Shown: positions 25,836-39,221 of the stretch, piece after piece
Numbering within the stretch: position 1 is the first letter of the stretch
Layout: every line of letters starts with the position of its first letter
From: Neelides folsomi
Taxonomy: Eukaryota; Arthropoda; Collembola; Neelipleona; Neelidae
Direction of reading: 5' to 3'
NCBI GenBank assembly: GCA_034687125.1
Contig: JAQGBZ010000313.1
Span: 1 to 64,000 of the forward strand
DNA: 64,000 nucleotides
Position numbers and translations under genes: made by a program
The notes under the pieces: generated by a model
Seen by the model: the letters and a program-made list of their open reading frames with translations, nothing else
What the model was told of the DNA's origin: nothing
Database searches by the model: none

Positions 25836-28800
25836 GTACGTTATGTAGGTTACCTCCAATCTCCCTCTTGTACCTTGCAAAGGGCGGCCTTCCTTCCAGC
25901 TGCCTTTCCTGTACTTTTTTTCAGCACAAGATCCATCGTTTCATTTTCCTTCCATCTCCACACATGCAAAGAGGCAAAGACCAAAAACCAGATTCACCAC
26001 CTCTATAATTAAACACTTGGTTTTCATTCTTTCATATTCTCTTAATCATTCAAATTATTCTTTCCTTTTCCGGTTAGTTGAATAACTAGTCGACGAATCG
26101 AAAATGAATAAATTGATTGAAATGAATTTCAATTTAGGATCTTCAGGAATTTTTAACATTGTCAGCTTGGATGCGTAGCTTGTAGTTCTTTAAAAGCATG
26201 CTTAAAATATTTCCTTATCCTCAGCTTATGTGTGAAAGTGTATGATAGAAATAGAAATGCCCCCATTCTAATATGTCAGTTGTGGTTTAACCCGGTTTAA
26301 CTGGGATTTTCACAAGTTTTAATCGGCCAAGTCAATAATGAATAGTTCACATTATCACAACTTACGACTGTATCATCGCAGTTTCACTGGATCATAAAAG
26401 TTCCAAAGGGTCTATTTGTTCCTTTTGCTTTTCAATCGCCCAATATATTTACTTTAACTTCATGTACAGCAGTAGCTTTACATGCTTAAAGAGTTGATGA
26501 CAACATTTGACCAAATGCAATAAATAGTCAAAGTACATTCCGATAAAATTGGTAAAACAATAGAACTAATAACTTATTACATGAACAATTTTATATTACC
26601 TAAACACAATTAATACAATACATACTCTAATATCTGTCGTTGATACTTGACATGTGTTTGGACATTGTATTTATGATTCTAATAATCTAGTTATACTAAT
26701 TAATCAATGTATCGAAAAAAATAATTAATATCTGAAGTAATTATACTTATACTCGTGTTATATTAATTTGTTGTTAAATGATTCTACAAACATATAACAT
26801 AATTCCAATAATGGTAAATCTCAATTTAGTCACCGTATTTATTCAAGTTGTATACTTTCCCAGATAAACATCTAATTTTGATCCAGTAATCCTCAACAAC
26901 TTATTGAGTTATGCTTGTTTACGTAATTGTATTATTTTAACCTAAGGTCAAAATATAAATTGTTAATTAGAGGGATGAGTGTTTCAAAAGTGATTAAAAG
27001 GACAGTCAAGATAAGGACAAATTAAATGTAGTAGTGTTTAAATTACGATTTTGGTCCGCCGACCCGCGATAACTCATCGGAAATAACACTTCAATTTATG
27101 ACAATTACAATTACATATTGATTATGCACGATAAAATGATTGCATGCTTCTTTCAAATTATTAAACCGAGATCACATTTTACACAATATTAATGGTAGTT
27201 AAACTATTGTATTGTATTGTTCCTCTTTTACAAATGATGTAATAAGGAAATTCAATCATCAGATTTCTGATACAATATGTGTGTACTAAAAGTAAATGTA
27301 TGTATGTCCTAGTCCTAGCCCTGTCATATTGTACTGTATGAACCTGTAGGCCTGTACATACGTAAATGAAGAAGGAATGAAAAAGGACTTCTGATTAATC
27401 TTAATAAATGTTACCTTAAAATATATATTAAGTTATAAATTCTCCTCATCTATCTGGAGAGTCGCTATATTTTATAGTAAGTACTGACTTTAAGTACTGA
27501 CAATGAGGTAATAAGGTAATGGCACATGTTCTTATAGCCCATTATCTAAAATAATTCTATATTTTTTACCCAAAAATTAAATATTTTTCAAAAAGTCTCA
27601 AGATTTTGTAAAATTAAGTCAAAAACCTGAAATATCCAGTTTTATTATTCCCAACCTTGGATGATAAAGTCATTTAAATGTATTATCTTTTAAAACTTAA
27701 TGTAGAAGATCTAACATTTCAATTTACCTTCAAATTGTAATAAAATAGCTCTTGATGTTTGTTATTGTTATTGCCTGATTATTTTTTATAACTATTACTC
27801 ATACTCATGCAAAGGAGTAATAAATAAATTATAATTTTTAAAAGATAATTTACGTGAAACATGTACTAATACTTTTAATATATAATGGTATTATACGCAT
27901 TTTAGGCATTTGTGATTTATAAAATGTATTTAGCAATTTTCATCTGGCAGAATTTCATTTATACATACATCCTATCCAATACATATCTTAATCTAGTACA
28001 TTTATGAAAATGAACTTGTAATTATTTTCCTATAAAAGACTTAACAAAGATTTTAATGTGAAATCGTCTATTTAAAGGAAAGGCAATGAAAATTAATGTT
28101 CTCTTTGAATTGTGCATCTCCTCAAAGTCAGTCCAAAATCCATTTATGTATGCTTAAAAATGAATTAAAGCTTAAATATTGTTAAATTGTCATTAGGTAA
28201 GTTAGCAATTTAAATAGTAATTATTAACATTATTTAAAACTATTTAAAAATAATTTTGTACTAACTTTTAATTTGAGATATAAATAGGTAAGAAAATGTT
28301 GAAGAATAAACGTTTCTGTATTTCACATTTCGCGCCGTGAGAATTTATACTTATGAATTATGGTAAAGCACCGGTAGGTTTTTTGAGAAATAATGTTCCA
28401 CTTTTTATAATTATAATGACGTTGTAAGTTGCCATTTGAAGCTTTTTAAAGAACCGAAACATGTTCCTTGTTTTTATTTTACGATTATGATTTTATTATC
28501 CAGCTTAATGCAGTTTTACTCAATGCTTCTTTGGCCATATAATGAAATATACATTTCTATTTATATTTGTTTGATATGACATTTTCATGTTCGGCACACG
28601 TGGCGAATTAAATCTATTTAAGTATGTAAAGAGTTTATAAATCTCCATGTGTAATAAATGGAATATACCCATTTCATATACAATATAGAAATGTCCCAGC
28701 ATTTATAAATAATGCTAAAGATTTATAAATAATGCTTATACGGTTTAACATAATTACAACAATAATGATTAATAATAAATGGAAATTGTTACAAATCAAA

Positions 28801-31048
28801 TATGTAAAGTAGAACACGTTTGTGTGACCAAACATTTAGGAATGGAAGTTTTTGTGAATTATGTATTGTGTAAAAGAATACGATCGAGTTCCAGATGAAG
28901 AGATGAAGCATGAGACATTGAAGTTGAAGAGAATCACTTTGACATTTAAAACAATGTCATTATTAATTTCAGGGCCTTATTCATTTTCTTTTCAATTTCT
29001 AACTTCCAACACCCATTTGTTACTCTTACAGTTAAAACATTTTAATATTGTTGTTGTATACCCAAATATTAACATGCCTAACTACTTACCATATATTATT
29101 ACATAAATCAACATACTTACATAAGTATATCGAAAATTATATAATTTTCTACATGTAATATATAAACATTATACGTTTGTTACACTTTTTGTTTTCTGCT
29201 ACTTGTATCAATATGATACATTAAACATTACAAAAATCAAATTTCATCTCTGCGTGTTGACCTTCTCTTATTATTAAATGTTCGAAAATCCCTATCACTC
29301 TCTCCCTATAAGATCCCTTTATGCTCCCTCATTTGTTCATTGTCAATTAGGTACGTTCTACGCATTTTGACATTCAATCTTTCCATTCATGTTTTCAGAT
29401 TCTACTGTTTAAATAAACCACCCAACCATCGCATTTATACAATTTAATCTATAGTACATTTATCTTATTACGATATGTTTGAAAATAAAATTTGTCGAAG
29501 TCTTAATGAGGCTCATTCCACGAATCCAAGAAACATCCGCCAGTGTTTTCGTAAATTTTACAAAACTTACTTTTAGGATGCAATAAGTGATAGCACATTC
29601 TTATAAAGCGAAGAGTGACAGTTGAATATATATATATATATATATATACTACAAAAGTTTAGGATTGGAAGATAATAACATACTTTACTCTATTAAAGTG
29701 GCATTACCTTACATGATAAGTTATTTTAAGTGCGTAAAGAACAAATTGTATGACTTACAATTACAGGAAACTAAAATGACTATACGTACTGTTCAGTATC
29801 ACAATAGCCATAATTATTTAATTATTGTTAAAACATAATAGTTTATAATGACTCTATACTAAATATGTATGTGTATGATATTTATACTATATACTTATTA
29901 TATGCAATTTTGTTACATGTAAATATAAAAAATATGGGATGAACATTGCATGGAAAAGAGGTAAACAACAATTAAAGCAATGTGTATCCCATCCCATGCC
30001 ATTATCTAAGATTTCAAGGGCAGAGTAATAGCAAAAAACGAGGATTCTCGACGAGCGGTGTAAATTGATAGGGAATTTAAAACTGATTTATTATGACAAC
30101 ACCATTATAATAGTATATGGTACACATACAGACATTTATGCGGTATATTTTGCTCATCCCATCAATTTTTCTCTTTCGCCAATTCCATGATACACATTTA
30201 CATAATGCATGGCCTATTAAAGAATCGATGAAGGTCTATTTAATATTCAGGCAATTGAAGGAAATTGGAAAAGCTTCAAATCTTATTTATTTTAATTTTG
30301 TCAAAAGTAGTCCAAATGCGTAGTTTGATCAAACCATATTTAAAAGCATATCACTATTACCTATATTGTATTCACTACTTGCGTTTTCATTCCATTGATC
30401 AATTTTTGTATTTAATTTTAAAAATTAAAATATTCCTATTATTCGCCTCATACAGCTTCAACATCCTGATTCATGTTATTGCACTATTAAGGAAAACTGG
30501 GGCAGAAATAACGAAAATAAGTTTTGTCATTTAGCTGCACTGATGTGTAAATATCAATAATAGTATAACTACTACACACTTAAGTACTATATAAATATCA
30601 TCATATCAAATCATTTATAACTTACAATATTTATATGTATATTTTATATGTAATATCATTATTATTTTCATTATTTTATAATCCACTCACTCTTGGTTAT
30701 CCCCAATCTCCATTTATAAGTATATATTGGTATTTTAAGTTTATCCTGTACGAGGTTATTTACATGAATTTCTCATATCCTCCGCTTCAACACTCAACGA
30801 CTATTTTTACAATTTATAATTATAAACAACTCATTACTTTTCCACCAATTGTCAACTTAGCACAGAGGACACAATCACAGTTTATGAGAAGGAGAATGAG
30901 AAACGTTTGAATAAACCCTGTACTTGCAATTTATATAATCAGGGAACGTAATATAAGTTGATGGGCCTTTAGGTAGTCTTGGGCTTTATTCACGTGTGGA
31001 CAATGTTAATATGGGATGTATGGTGCTTATTTGAGCGTCTGGCGTTTG
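25836..31048. other. Gene desert upstream of glutamine synthetase
   Basis: About 5.2 kb of AT-rich DNA. Short open frames (for example 28861-29106 and 30117-30910) lack domains, splice logic and coding composition. A simple TA repeat lies at 29625-29647. Distal regulatory DNA for glutamine synthetase may lie here, but no motif shows it. Confidence 0.55.
29625..29647. repeat. (TA)n microsatellite
   Basis: About eleven uninterrupted TA units in non-coding DNA. Confidence 0.85.
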
Positions 31049-31056
31049 TATATAAA
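31049..31056 (+). promoter_or_regulatory. TATA box of glutamine synthetase
   Basis: TATATAAA at this place lies about 34-36 bases before an arthropod-type initiator TCAGTT (31083-31088), in an otherwise featureless region. The pairing with the leader exon described next makes this the probable core promoter. Confidence 0.6.
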
Positions 31057-31084
31057 TGAGCTTAACTTGTATTGAATCCTCCTC

Positions 31085-31137
31085 AGTTGATTCGCCTCTT
31101 CTCGACCGCAATCACCTTCTCAACCCACTGAACCAAG
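31085..31137 (+). other. Non-coding leader exon of glutamine synthetase
   Basis: The glutamine synthetase ATG begins on the first base after a splice acceptor (33684-33685), so its 5' untranslated sequence must lie in an upstream exon. This CT-rich, GC-richer stretch starts at an initiator 34 bases after a TATA box and ends AACCAAG before a GTTTGC donor. The intron would be about 2.5 kb. Inferred, not proven. Confidence 0.55.
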
Positions 31138-33685
31138 GTTTGCACTTGCTTATCATAAAAACACATTTTACTTATTTTTTCATCTGGCTAAATTTCATTA
31201 ACAATTTATTCACGATTGGTGGTATTATATAACATAGCTTTAATTTGAATGTCAACTGGTAGTAAAAAAATAGTTCTGTTTACCACGAATATTATGTTTT
31301 AGATAGCTTAATCCTATAATATGGCAATTTTGTTTACGAATATTTTCATCTAGCATAACATTTAACACAAACAGTCATGAATCTGCAACTTTATTTACAA
31401 TTTAAAAAGACTTAAGCAAATCGTTAATTTTTCACTGATTAATCAATTGTTATGAGTATATTATGCATATTGTATGATTTATACAATAATAGATGTATGT
31501 AAATAAAATATGAAAATTATATTATTGAGTTAATAAATTAAAAGTTAATAATAATTGAATTGATATTCGCTCTGCATCCCAATTCTTATTGTATTCGAAG
31601 GCATGGGAAGTTTTGAAGTTTCTCTTTTCGTGGCAGTTCATTCGAATGTATTTTTATCAAAAGGAAGGGCAAGGTCTTTGGAGATAAAATAGGCCATCAA
31701 CAGTCTATTTCGACCCACACCTCACTTTTTAACTTCAAAACCTCGGTTTGCTTCAACCATGCGTTGTTTTGCAAAAATCATACTCATCTCCACATATTTA
31801 TTCAATATACATATTTGGTCATATCATATTTCATATCCATCTTATTTGATCTCTCCTAGTTAAAAATCCCCCACTGATTTGCTTATTTGCTTCCCAATCC
31901 TTCACTCTGATAATAAATACCAATACAAATGCCACATATAAGAATTATAAGTAAGCCGCAGAATCATTCAAAATATCTGTACATATCTGTATATCCTGAA
32001 GCTGAAAAGATTAACATTAGGAATATTCTTTAAATCCTTCTGATCTCCCATAATGTTTTAATTAATTCATTTAAGATTTCACTTTTAATCATCTAAATCA
32101 TTTTTATTTAGCCGTCGTTCCTATAAATGGAATCATTTATTCAATCAAAGATGTTAAGGTTATCGGAACATTTCGCAAGACTTGAAAAAGATCCCAACAA
32201 GTCTATGTGAGTTCGAATAGTAGAAGAATTTGGTTCATAATTACTTAATACGAATCTCATGTTCTAAAATAGAATTGATTTAATGAGATTTGTGACACAG
32301 AAGTGGTATGTGATTTTTTATCAGTATAATGTCAACCTCTGTTTTGTGGATCGTGACATTTGTCCTATTAATTTATAATCATGAAAATCATTTAGTCACA
32401 GTAAACACATTGCATAACATTTTTTATTCACTGATACGCTTATTCATAATATGAACATGATTATTACCCCTTGGATATTACCTATTAAATACATACGACG
32501 TGAATTTAAGCAAGTTGTAAGATTGTATTTTGCAGCATGTAGATTTGAATATTTGAATATGAATACAACATTTGTTAGGTCCAAGTTCGCGAAAGATTAT
32601 CCAATAAGGATCTATGTATATGATTATAAATAGAAATTAATTTTCTTTCTTGACTTTTTCTTTTTTAAATTGCGAAATAATTCTCTTCATAAAATGTTAA
32701 TATTCGTTATGTATGGACAGTATGGGTGATGTTTTACATATCTATTATATTTATTTATAACTATTACCTATAGTTAAGAAACGAGTTTTGGTATCTTCAT
32801 ATAAAGCCAGACTGGGATTTTTGAGTTGTAAATAAATAATTATATGCAAAAACAAAAGATTTTGAATGGATTTTTCTAATATTTTTAAAAATTTTATCTT
32901 ACATTTTATGGCTTTCCTTGAATTAAACTTTTAGTTTTAATTGCAGCTTGCATATTCAATTATTTAAATTATTTTATATAGAATTTTAACTTTGAGACGA
33001 CATTCAAAGGCTATAAAGTAAATGATAGTTCAAGTTTTGAATTCTCCAGGAGAATTTAAAATCTCTCAGGCAGAACATTTCCAATTAAAGAGAAGCCATC
33101 TCCCTTGAATTCTCAAGGATTTCAAGTACCTAGATAGATATATGTACATAAAAGTAAAGACATTGAGTTTTTCTCCTTTTCATCCTTCACGACTTTTCAA
33201 TGCCCCACCATAAATACACACGTAAATAGGGTATATGTGTGATAATATATTTGAAGTGTGTTTTAAAGGAGGAGTAAAGTTTACAAGGCGGAGTGGATTT
33301 GAGTCGCATAATAAAGGATCGGAAAAATGATGTTTTTATAGGATAAATATGGAGCCTGTAGAGGCTGGTCCAGAATACATTTTCATTTCAAGGTCTTCCC
33401 CTGCGAATACCAAAACCACAAAAGAATAAAAATATACAATGAAATTGCTATCTTTAATTTAATTCACAGCCCACAATTTTCTATTGTTTTTCATGTCATA
33501 AAACATTACATGTTAAATCCACATGTCATGGAATATATTTTTTATGGATGAATTTTGAAAATTGCGCGTTAAACTTAATTATATTTATTACGCTATATAA
33601 TTAAATAGCTAAATACATACAATATGTACAATGGTATTCATATTCATACCTTGGTATTTAATTTTATATGTTATCTGATTTACAG
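31138..33685. other. Probable first intron of glutamine synthetase
   Basis: AT-rich and non-coding; ends in TTTACAG directly before the start codon. No mobile element was recognised in it. Confidence 0.5.
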
Positions 33686-35290
33686 ATGCTGCCAAACACG
33701 GAGACAAACAAGACGGTCTATGACCGTTACATGTCACTTCCGCTTGACGACAATGTCTGTCAAGCAACTTACATCTGGATTGATGGAACGGGAGAATTCA
33801 CAAGATCAAAGACAAAGACACTCGACTTTATTCCAAAATGTCCTTCTGGTATGAAAATAACTTAATAATCATTAGAACCATTTCATGAAAATTATACTCG
33901 GATTAATTTGCTTGTTTAACTATGTAATACAGAATTGCCCGAATGGAATTACGATGGAAGCTCAACGTATCAAGCCGAAGGAAGCAATTCTGACACGTAC
34001 CTTAATCCTGTAGCCATCTTCAAAGATCCATTCCTCCGTGGAAACAACCGGCTCGTCCTTTGCGATACGTACAAATACAACAAGCAGCCAACGGGTTGGT
34101 TAAATATTAATTATATATAAATAATATATTTACCATATATGATACATGTATACAAAAATTTACCTAATTGATTTAATCTTATTTAAATTTGATAGAATCT
34201 AACAAGCGTAATACCTGTGCTGACGCCATGACCAAGGCCAAATCTCACGTTCCGTGGTTTGGAATGGAACAGGAATATTCTCTCCTTGACAAGGACGGAT
34301 ATCCCTATGGATGGCCCAAGAACGGATTCCCAGGACCCCAAGGTCCTTATTACTGTGGTGTTGGAGCTAACAAGGTATTCGGTCGAGATGTGGTCGAAGC
34401 TCATTACCGAGCCTGTCTCTACGCTGGTATTAAAATCTGCGGGACGAACGGTGAAGTCATGCCGTCCCAATGGGAATACCAAGTAGGACCATCTGAAGGA
34501 ATCTCGATGGGAGATGAACTTTGGGTTTCCCGCTACATTCTTCACAGAGTTGCTGAAGATTTCGGAGTTTGTGTCAGTCTTGACCCAAAACCAATTCCTG
34601 GTGAGATTTTTCATCAATTAAAATCAGAATAATGCTTTACAAAAGGTCTTAATGTGGTTCAAACAATAATCTAATGATGTTTATCTTTAATTATAGGTGA
34701 TTGGAACGGAGCTGGTTGCCACACAAATTACAGCACGAAGGGAATGAGAGAAAAGGGAGGAATTGATGAAATTCAAAATGCCATCAAGAAACTGTCATTG
34801 AAGCACATGGAACACATCAAGGCTTACGATCCCAAGGGAGGGAAAGACAACGAACGGCGACTCACTGGACACCACGAAACTTCATCCATTCACGACTTTT
34901 CTGCTGGTAAACTAATTAATAAATACAATTTAAATTCAAGAAGTTTTGCAACATTTTAAATAGTTGCAGATAATAAATAAATGCAATTAGTAATATTCTA
35001 ATATTGAGAAAATTAATTATAATATAATTAATCTTTAGGTGTTGCAAACCGAGGATGCTCTATTAGAATTCCAAGGTATGTGCAATTATAATTCTATCAT
35101 TATTTAAGTATTTTAATGAAATAAATTATAATAATGACCAATTTATTATTTATTAAATGTTATTTAATTCGGTTTAATTAGATCCGTTGATGCTGATGGT
35201 TATGGTTATTTGGAAGATCGTCGTCCATCTTCAAATTGCGATCCTTATGCCGTTACGGAAATCATTGTCCGCACAACTCTTCTTGAATAA
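33686..35290 (+). CDS. Glutamine synthetase (type II)
   Basis: Joins ammonia to glutamate using ATP, in the cytosol or mitochondria. Six coding exons: 33686-33848, 33933-34094, 34196-34600, 34697-34906, 35039-35075 and 35182-35290; 361 residues, the usual eukaryotic length. The beta-grasp part ends with [11 protein letters not shown]. The catalytic domain shows [21 protein letters not shown], the [15 protein letters not shown] metal and glutamate site, [10 protein letters not shown], the [10 protein letters not shown] loop and [10 protein letters not shown] for ATP and phosphate, and it ends [12 protein letters not shown] and a TEIIVRT strand. No transit peptide is evident, so the cytosol is likely. 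The ATG sits at an exon edge, implying a separate leader exon. Confidence 0.98.
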
Positions 35291-36704
35291 ACCGAGCTTT
35301 CAAATTTCAAATTTCTTCTTATCTCTATCTCTTTCATGTATTAAAGATAAATACACAAAGCTTTTTTCTTCTCATTGCAAAATGTAGTTTAAAATTTCTA
35401 TCTGTCTATAGTATGTGTAATTGTATACACAATTTATTAATATTATCAAAATAGCTGTAATTAAATTTAAATATACTAACGATAAATTAATGAATGCTAT
35501 GAAAATTATTTTTATTCGCATACAAAATTGTAGTATTTGATTAAGTTAGAAAATGGAATATTGTACTAATTGTATTAATTCTAAATAAGGTTCAAAACCT
35601 AACTAAAGTTAATTCTTTCAAATGTTATAATTTTTAATTATTATTCTTTGTAGACAATTGTTTATCATAATTACAATATATAAGTATATTATATTATTAA
35701 TAGTCATTAATATATATTATATATGTAAATGTAATTAATAGTTAATCTTATATGATGATATAATTGGCTAGATTTGGTCAAAGTTCAAATTTTGGTGAAT
35801 AAAATCGGATTTTAATACCTACATAAGTAGTTTAAAAGATTTAAGTAATTTGAAATCGTACTTATAAGATCATTTTCAGTAGAAAATCAAAGTCAGTGTG
35901 GCATTCTGGAAATTAAAGAGGTTGGCACAAATTCTACAAATTAACATATTAAATTAATATGCATTTAACGGATGTATGCTATGCTTACTCTATAATTTCA
36001 AGTTTTACCAATCTAACAATTAGCTTAGAATTAGGAATTAAAAATGCCATGCATTTTTTCCATAATATGTATGCTGATGAATATTGCACGTATTGTAGTT
36101 GTAAGAGTAATATAATGATTAAATAGACTTAAAATATGGTAGGTAAATAAATAGACAATCGACATATGTATGAAAGGAAATTATTTTGGTTATAAAAGTA
36201 ACAAAAAAGAGCACAATCTATATACTTGTCCAGCATGCGATTTTGTAAGAGATGAAAGATAAAGAAACTCTTGATACAAATTTTTCTAATCTTCATATTA
36301 TGTATTCACGACCTTCATGTAGCGATGTAGCACAAGTAGGTAAATGTTAATTGTTGTATGAAATAAAGATTAATTCGCTGGTCGTCAATTTCACAAACTG
36401 ATAAGCTTCTCTAAATATTCTTACCAATAATAGTTATAAGCCTAACAAAGTATTAGTATTTTTTAATAGAGATGCATCAATTAATAATTGTTCATTGAGA
36501 AAGTAAAAAATATTGGCTTATTCTATAAAAAAGTAAGTAATAAAATTAATTATTATTTTATTGTATAAAAATATGTATTTAAAAATATCTCGTTATAAAA
36601 TTCTAAAATAATAAAGTTAGGATCACTTATACTCACTATTTAAGTATATGCTAAATGATAATGAAATAACATAAAATATAACATTAAAAATTAGGTGTGC
36701 TAAA
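35291..36704. other. Intergenic region
   Basis: 3' flank of glutamine synthetase and 5' flank of the sugar transporter. AT-rich, no genes seen. Confidence 0.5.
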
Positions 36705-38654
36705 ATGTCGCAAGACAATAATGAAGCCGGGGATGCAGAATCTCAAAGAAGCGTTGAAATCACAACAGAAACCCAATTTCAACCAAAAAAGAAAAATCAA
36801 ATATTAGCAACAATTGCATGTATTTAATATAAATTAAATATTCTAATTTTAATCAATGACTTTTCTAATATTAAGTGTTAAAATAATGACCATTCAAAAA
36901 TGATTAGCTTCACTTATCATGTTGTGTTCTGGATGCGCCATTGGCTATTCCTCACCTGCATTACCAAGTCTTGAAGAAACTGAAGATTTGGGTTATTTGA
37001 CTGACGACCAACGTTCTTGGATTGCTTCTTTAGTAGCTGTAATTAACATGAAATTAACGAATATTTTTTATTAAAATTTTTAATAAAATTAGTTTAATCA
37101 TTAAGTTAGGCGCGGCTTTCGGGGGTCCTATATCGGGAATGTTCGCGGATAGAATTGGAAGGAAGAAATCTCTCATGGCTTTCTGTTTACCATTCTTTAT
37201 AGGATGGCTTTTGATATTCTTTGCTAAAGATGTATGGATGGTTTATATTGGAAGATTCATTTCTGGTAAAATCAATTACTTTTGATAATAATAATATAAC
37301 CAAAATTTTCCTCTAAATCAATTAGTTAAATTAATATTAATTAAACTTCTTTCATAATTGTAGGCATTGGGTCAGGCTCGGCTACATTGTTATTGCCAAT
37401 TTATATAAGTGAAATGGCTCATCGAGATATTCGGGGGTCTTTGGGATCCGCTTTCAACACTTTTAACATTTTAGGAATTGTGTTCATGTAAAATAGTTTT
37501 TTAACAATTGAGGATTTTTGGTATTAACACACCTTGTATTGAAAAATTGAAATATTTTTTTGTTAATAGGTTTGGACTTGGGATATTTGCTGAATGGAAT
37601 TGGCTTGCATTTTATGGCGCTTTTGTTCCACTAATTACTTTCATTGCCTTAATATTTATCCCCGAGTCACCACGATATCTTTTAGACAAAGGACATACGA
37701 AAGAGGCCATTGAAGTTTTAATAAAACTCCGTGGGGCAACTGAATTTAGTCAAGTTAAAGAAGAATATGACGAGGTATTTAATTAATTAATTAATTGACT
37801 TTAAAAATCCATCTAATATAATTGTAATAATTAATTATAGTTATTAATTATTCTTATAAACTCATTTTAGATGATTTTCTACATTGAAGACAAAGAAAGA
37901 CAAAATTTTAAATATGGGGATTTGATCCATAAACCCGAAATTAGAAAACCAGTCGTTCTTTCAATTCTTATAAACATTTTCCAACAACTTTGCGGAGTTA
38001 CAGCAATTTTATTTTACGCTGTTGATATTTTCTTGGATTCGGGAAGTTCAGTTAATGCTAATTTGGCTACAGTTATTGTGGCGTCTGCAGTGGTCGCGTC
38101 TTTTATTTTTATGGACAGAGCAGGAAGGAGGGTTTTGCTTCTTATATCAGAAGTTGGAATGGCCATTGGATTGGGAGCAACCGGAGTTTTCTTTTATATT
38201 AAAGAACAAAATGGTGGAGAAGTTCCAAATGGACTTGATTGGTTTCCAGTTGCATCAATTGTCATTTTCTTTGTGTCCTATGCTTTAGGAATTGGACCAA
38301 TCCCTTCAATTATTTATTCTGAGATTATTCCTCATCATGTCAAAGGTAATAACGTAATAAGTGGAGAATATTTATTAAAAAATTAAGTTTTGCATTATGC
38401 GTTTATTAATGTTTTCGTTTTTTGTTAAAATAGGAGTTGGAACTGGAATTGTTATTGTGTGCAATTGGTTGACAATTTTTGCAGTAACAAAAACATTTGA
38501 TAGTTTGACTGTTGTAGTCAACGAGTATGGATTCTTTTGGTTTTATGCTGCGATGTGCTTACCAGCTTCAATATTTATTTACTTTTGGATCCCAGAAACA
38601 AAAGGAAGATCTTTGGAATCGATTCAAAGAAAGTATTTTCATAAAAAAGATTAA
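36705..38654 (+). CDS. Sugar transporter, facilitated trehalose transporter Tret1-like (MFS)
   Basis: Moves a sugar across the plasma membrane by facilitated diffusion. Seven exons: 36705-36819, 36908-37038, 37106-37265, 37364-37487, 37570-37774, 37871-38345 and 38434-38654; 476 residues with about 12 membrane helices. Family marks in order: a polar amino end; GAAFGGPISGMFADRIGRK (about 84-102) between helices 2 and 3; GRF after helix 4; PESPRYLLDKG (about 208-218); FQQLCGVTAILFYA in helix 7; DRAGRR; and PETKGRSLE (457-465) at the end. Exon 3 must use the AAG acceptor at 37105, not the nearer TTAG, to keep frame. Insect relatives carry trehalose or glucose; substrate here is inferred. Confidence 0.92.
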
Positions 38655-39221
38655 ATAAAATTTTAAGTATGTTAGGTTTACTTGATAATTTGTCTCTGGT
38701 TTATATAATATATAACATTACAAATTACTATATATTGTATTTTACAAGACTTTTGTATTAATATGAACAATTTAAAAGTTTGAAATACGAATATAAAGAA
38801 AATCTTCATCAATTTATTAAATAGTCAACAATAAGATTTGATAAATTTTTCAATTTAAATAAATTTTATTTTGTACTATATTCACTCATTTGTGTTTTCA
38901 TTAATTTGTAAAATCATTCGAACCTATTTGCTGTATATTATGAACAAATTTAAATTATTAAGATAAAGAACGATAAAGACAACAGATCAAAACATTCGCA
39001 ATAAGGAATTAATTATTTTAAAAACAATAATATCCTTTATCCTTAAACTTAATACAGATAACAATTTACAAAACTACTTTAAATTTTACATAATATATGT
39101 CTCGAAATATAAATTTGTAAATGGACGGAATGAAATATGTGTATGAGGTTTTTATTAAATTAATACATAAAGGAAACGATCAAGAAATAAGAAATAAGTG
39201 TAGAAAGAAATAAGAAAATGA
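38655..39221. other. Intergenic region between convergent genes
   Basis: Holds the two 3' ends; AT-rich, with nothing else seen. Confidence 0.5.

Noticed and set aside
28861-30910. Several short + strand open frames
   Set aside because: Low-complexity hydrophobic translations typical of AT-rich non-coding DNA; no acceptors or donors join them.
34183-34617. 144-codon minus strand frame
   Set aside because: Antisense shadow of the largest glutamine synthetase exon.
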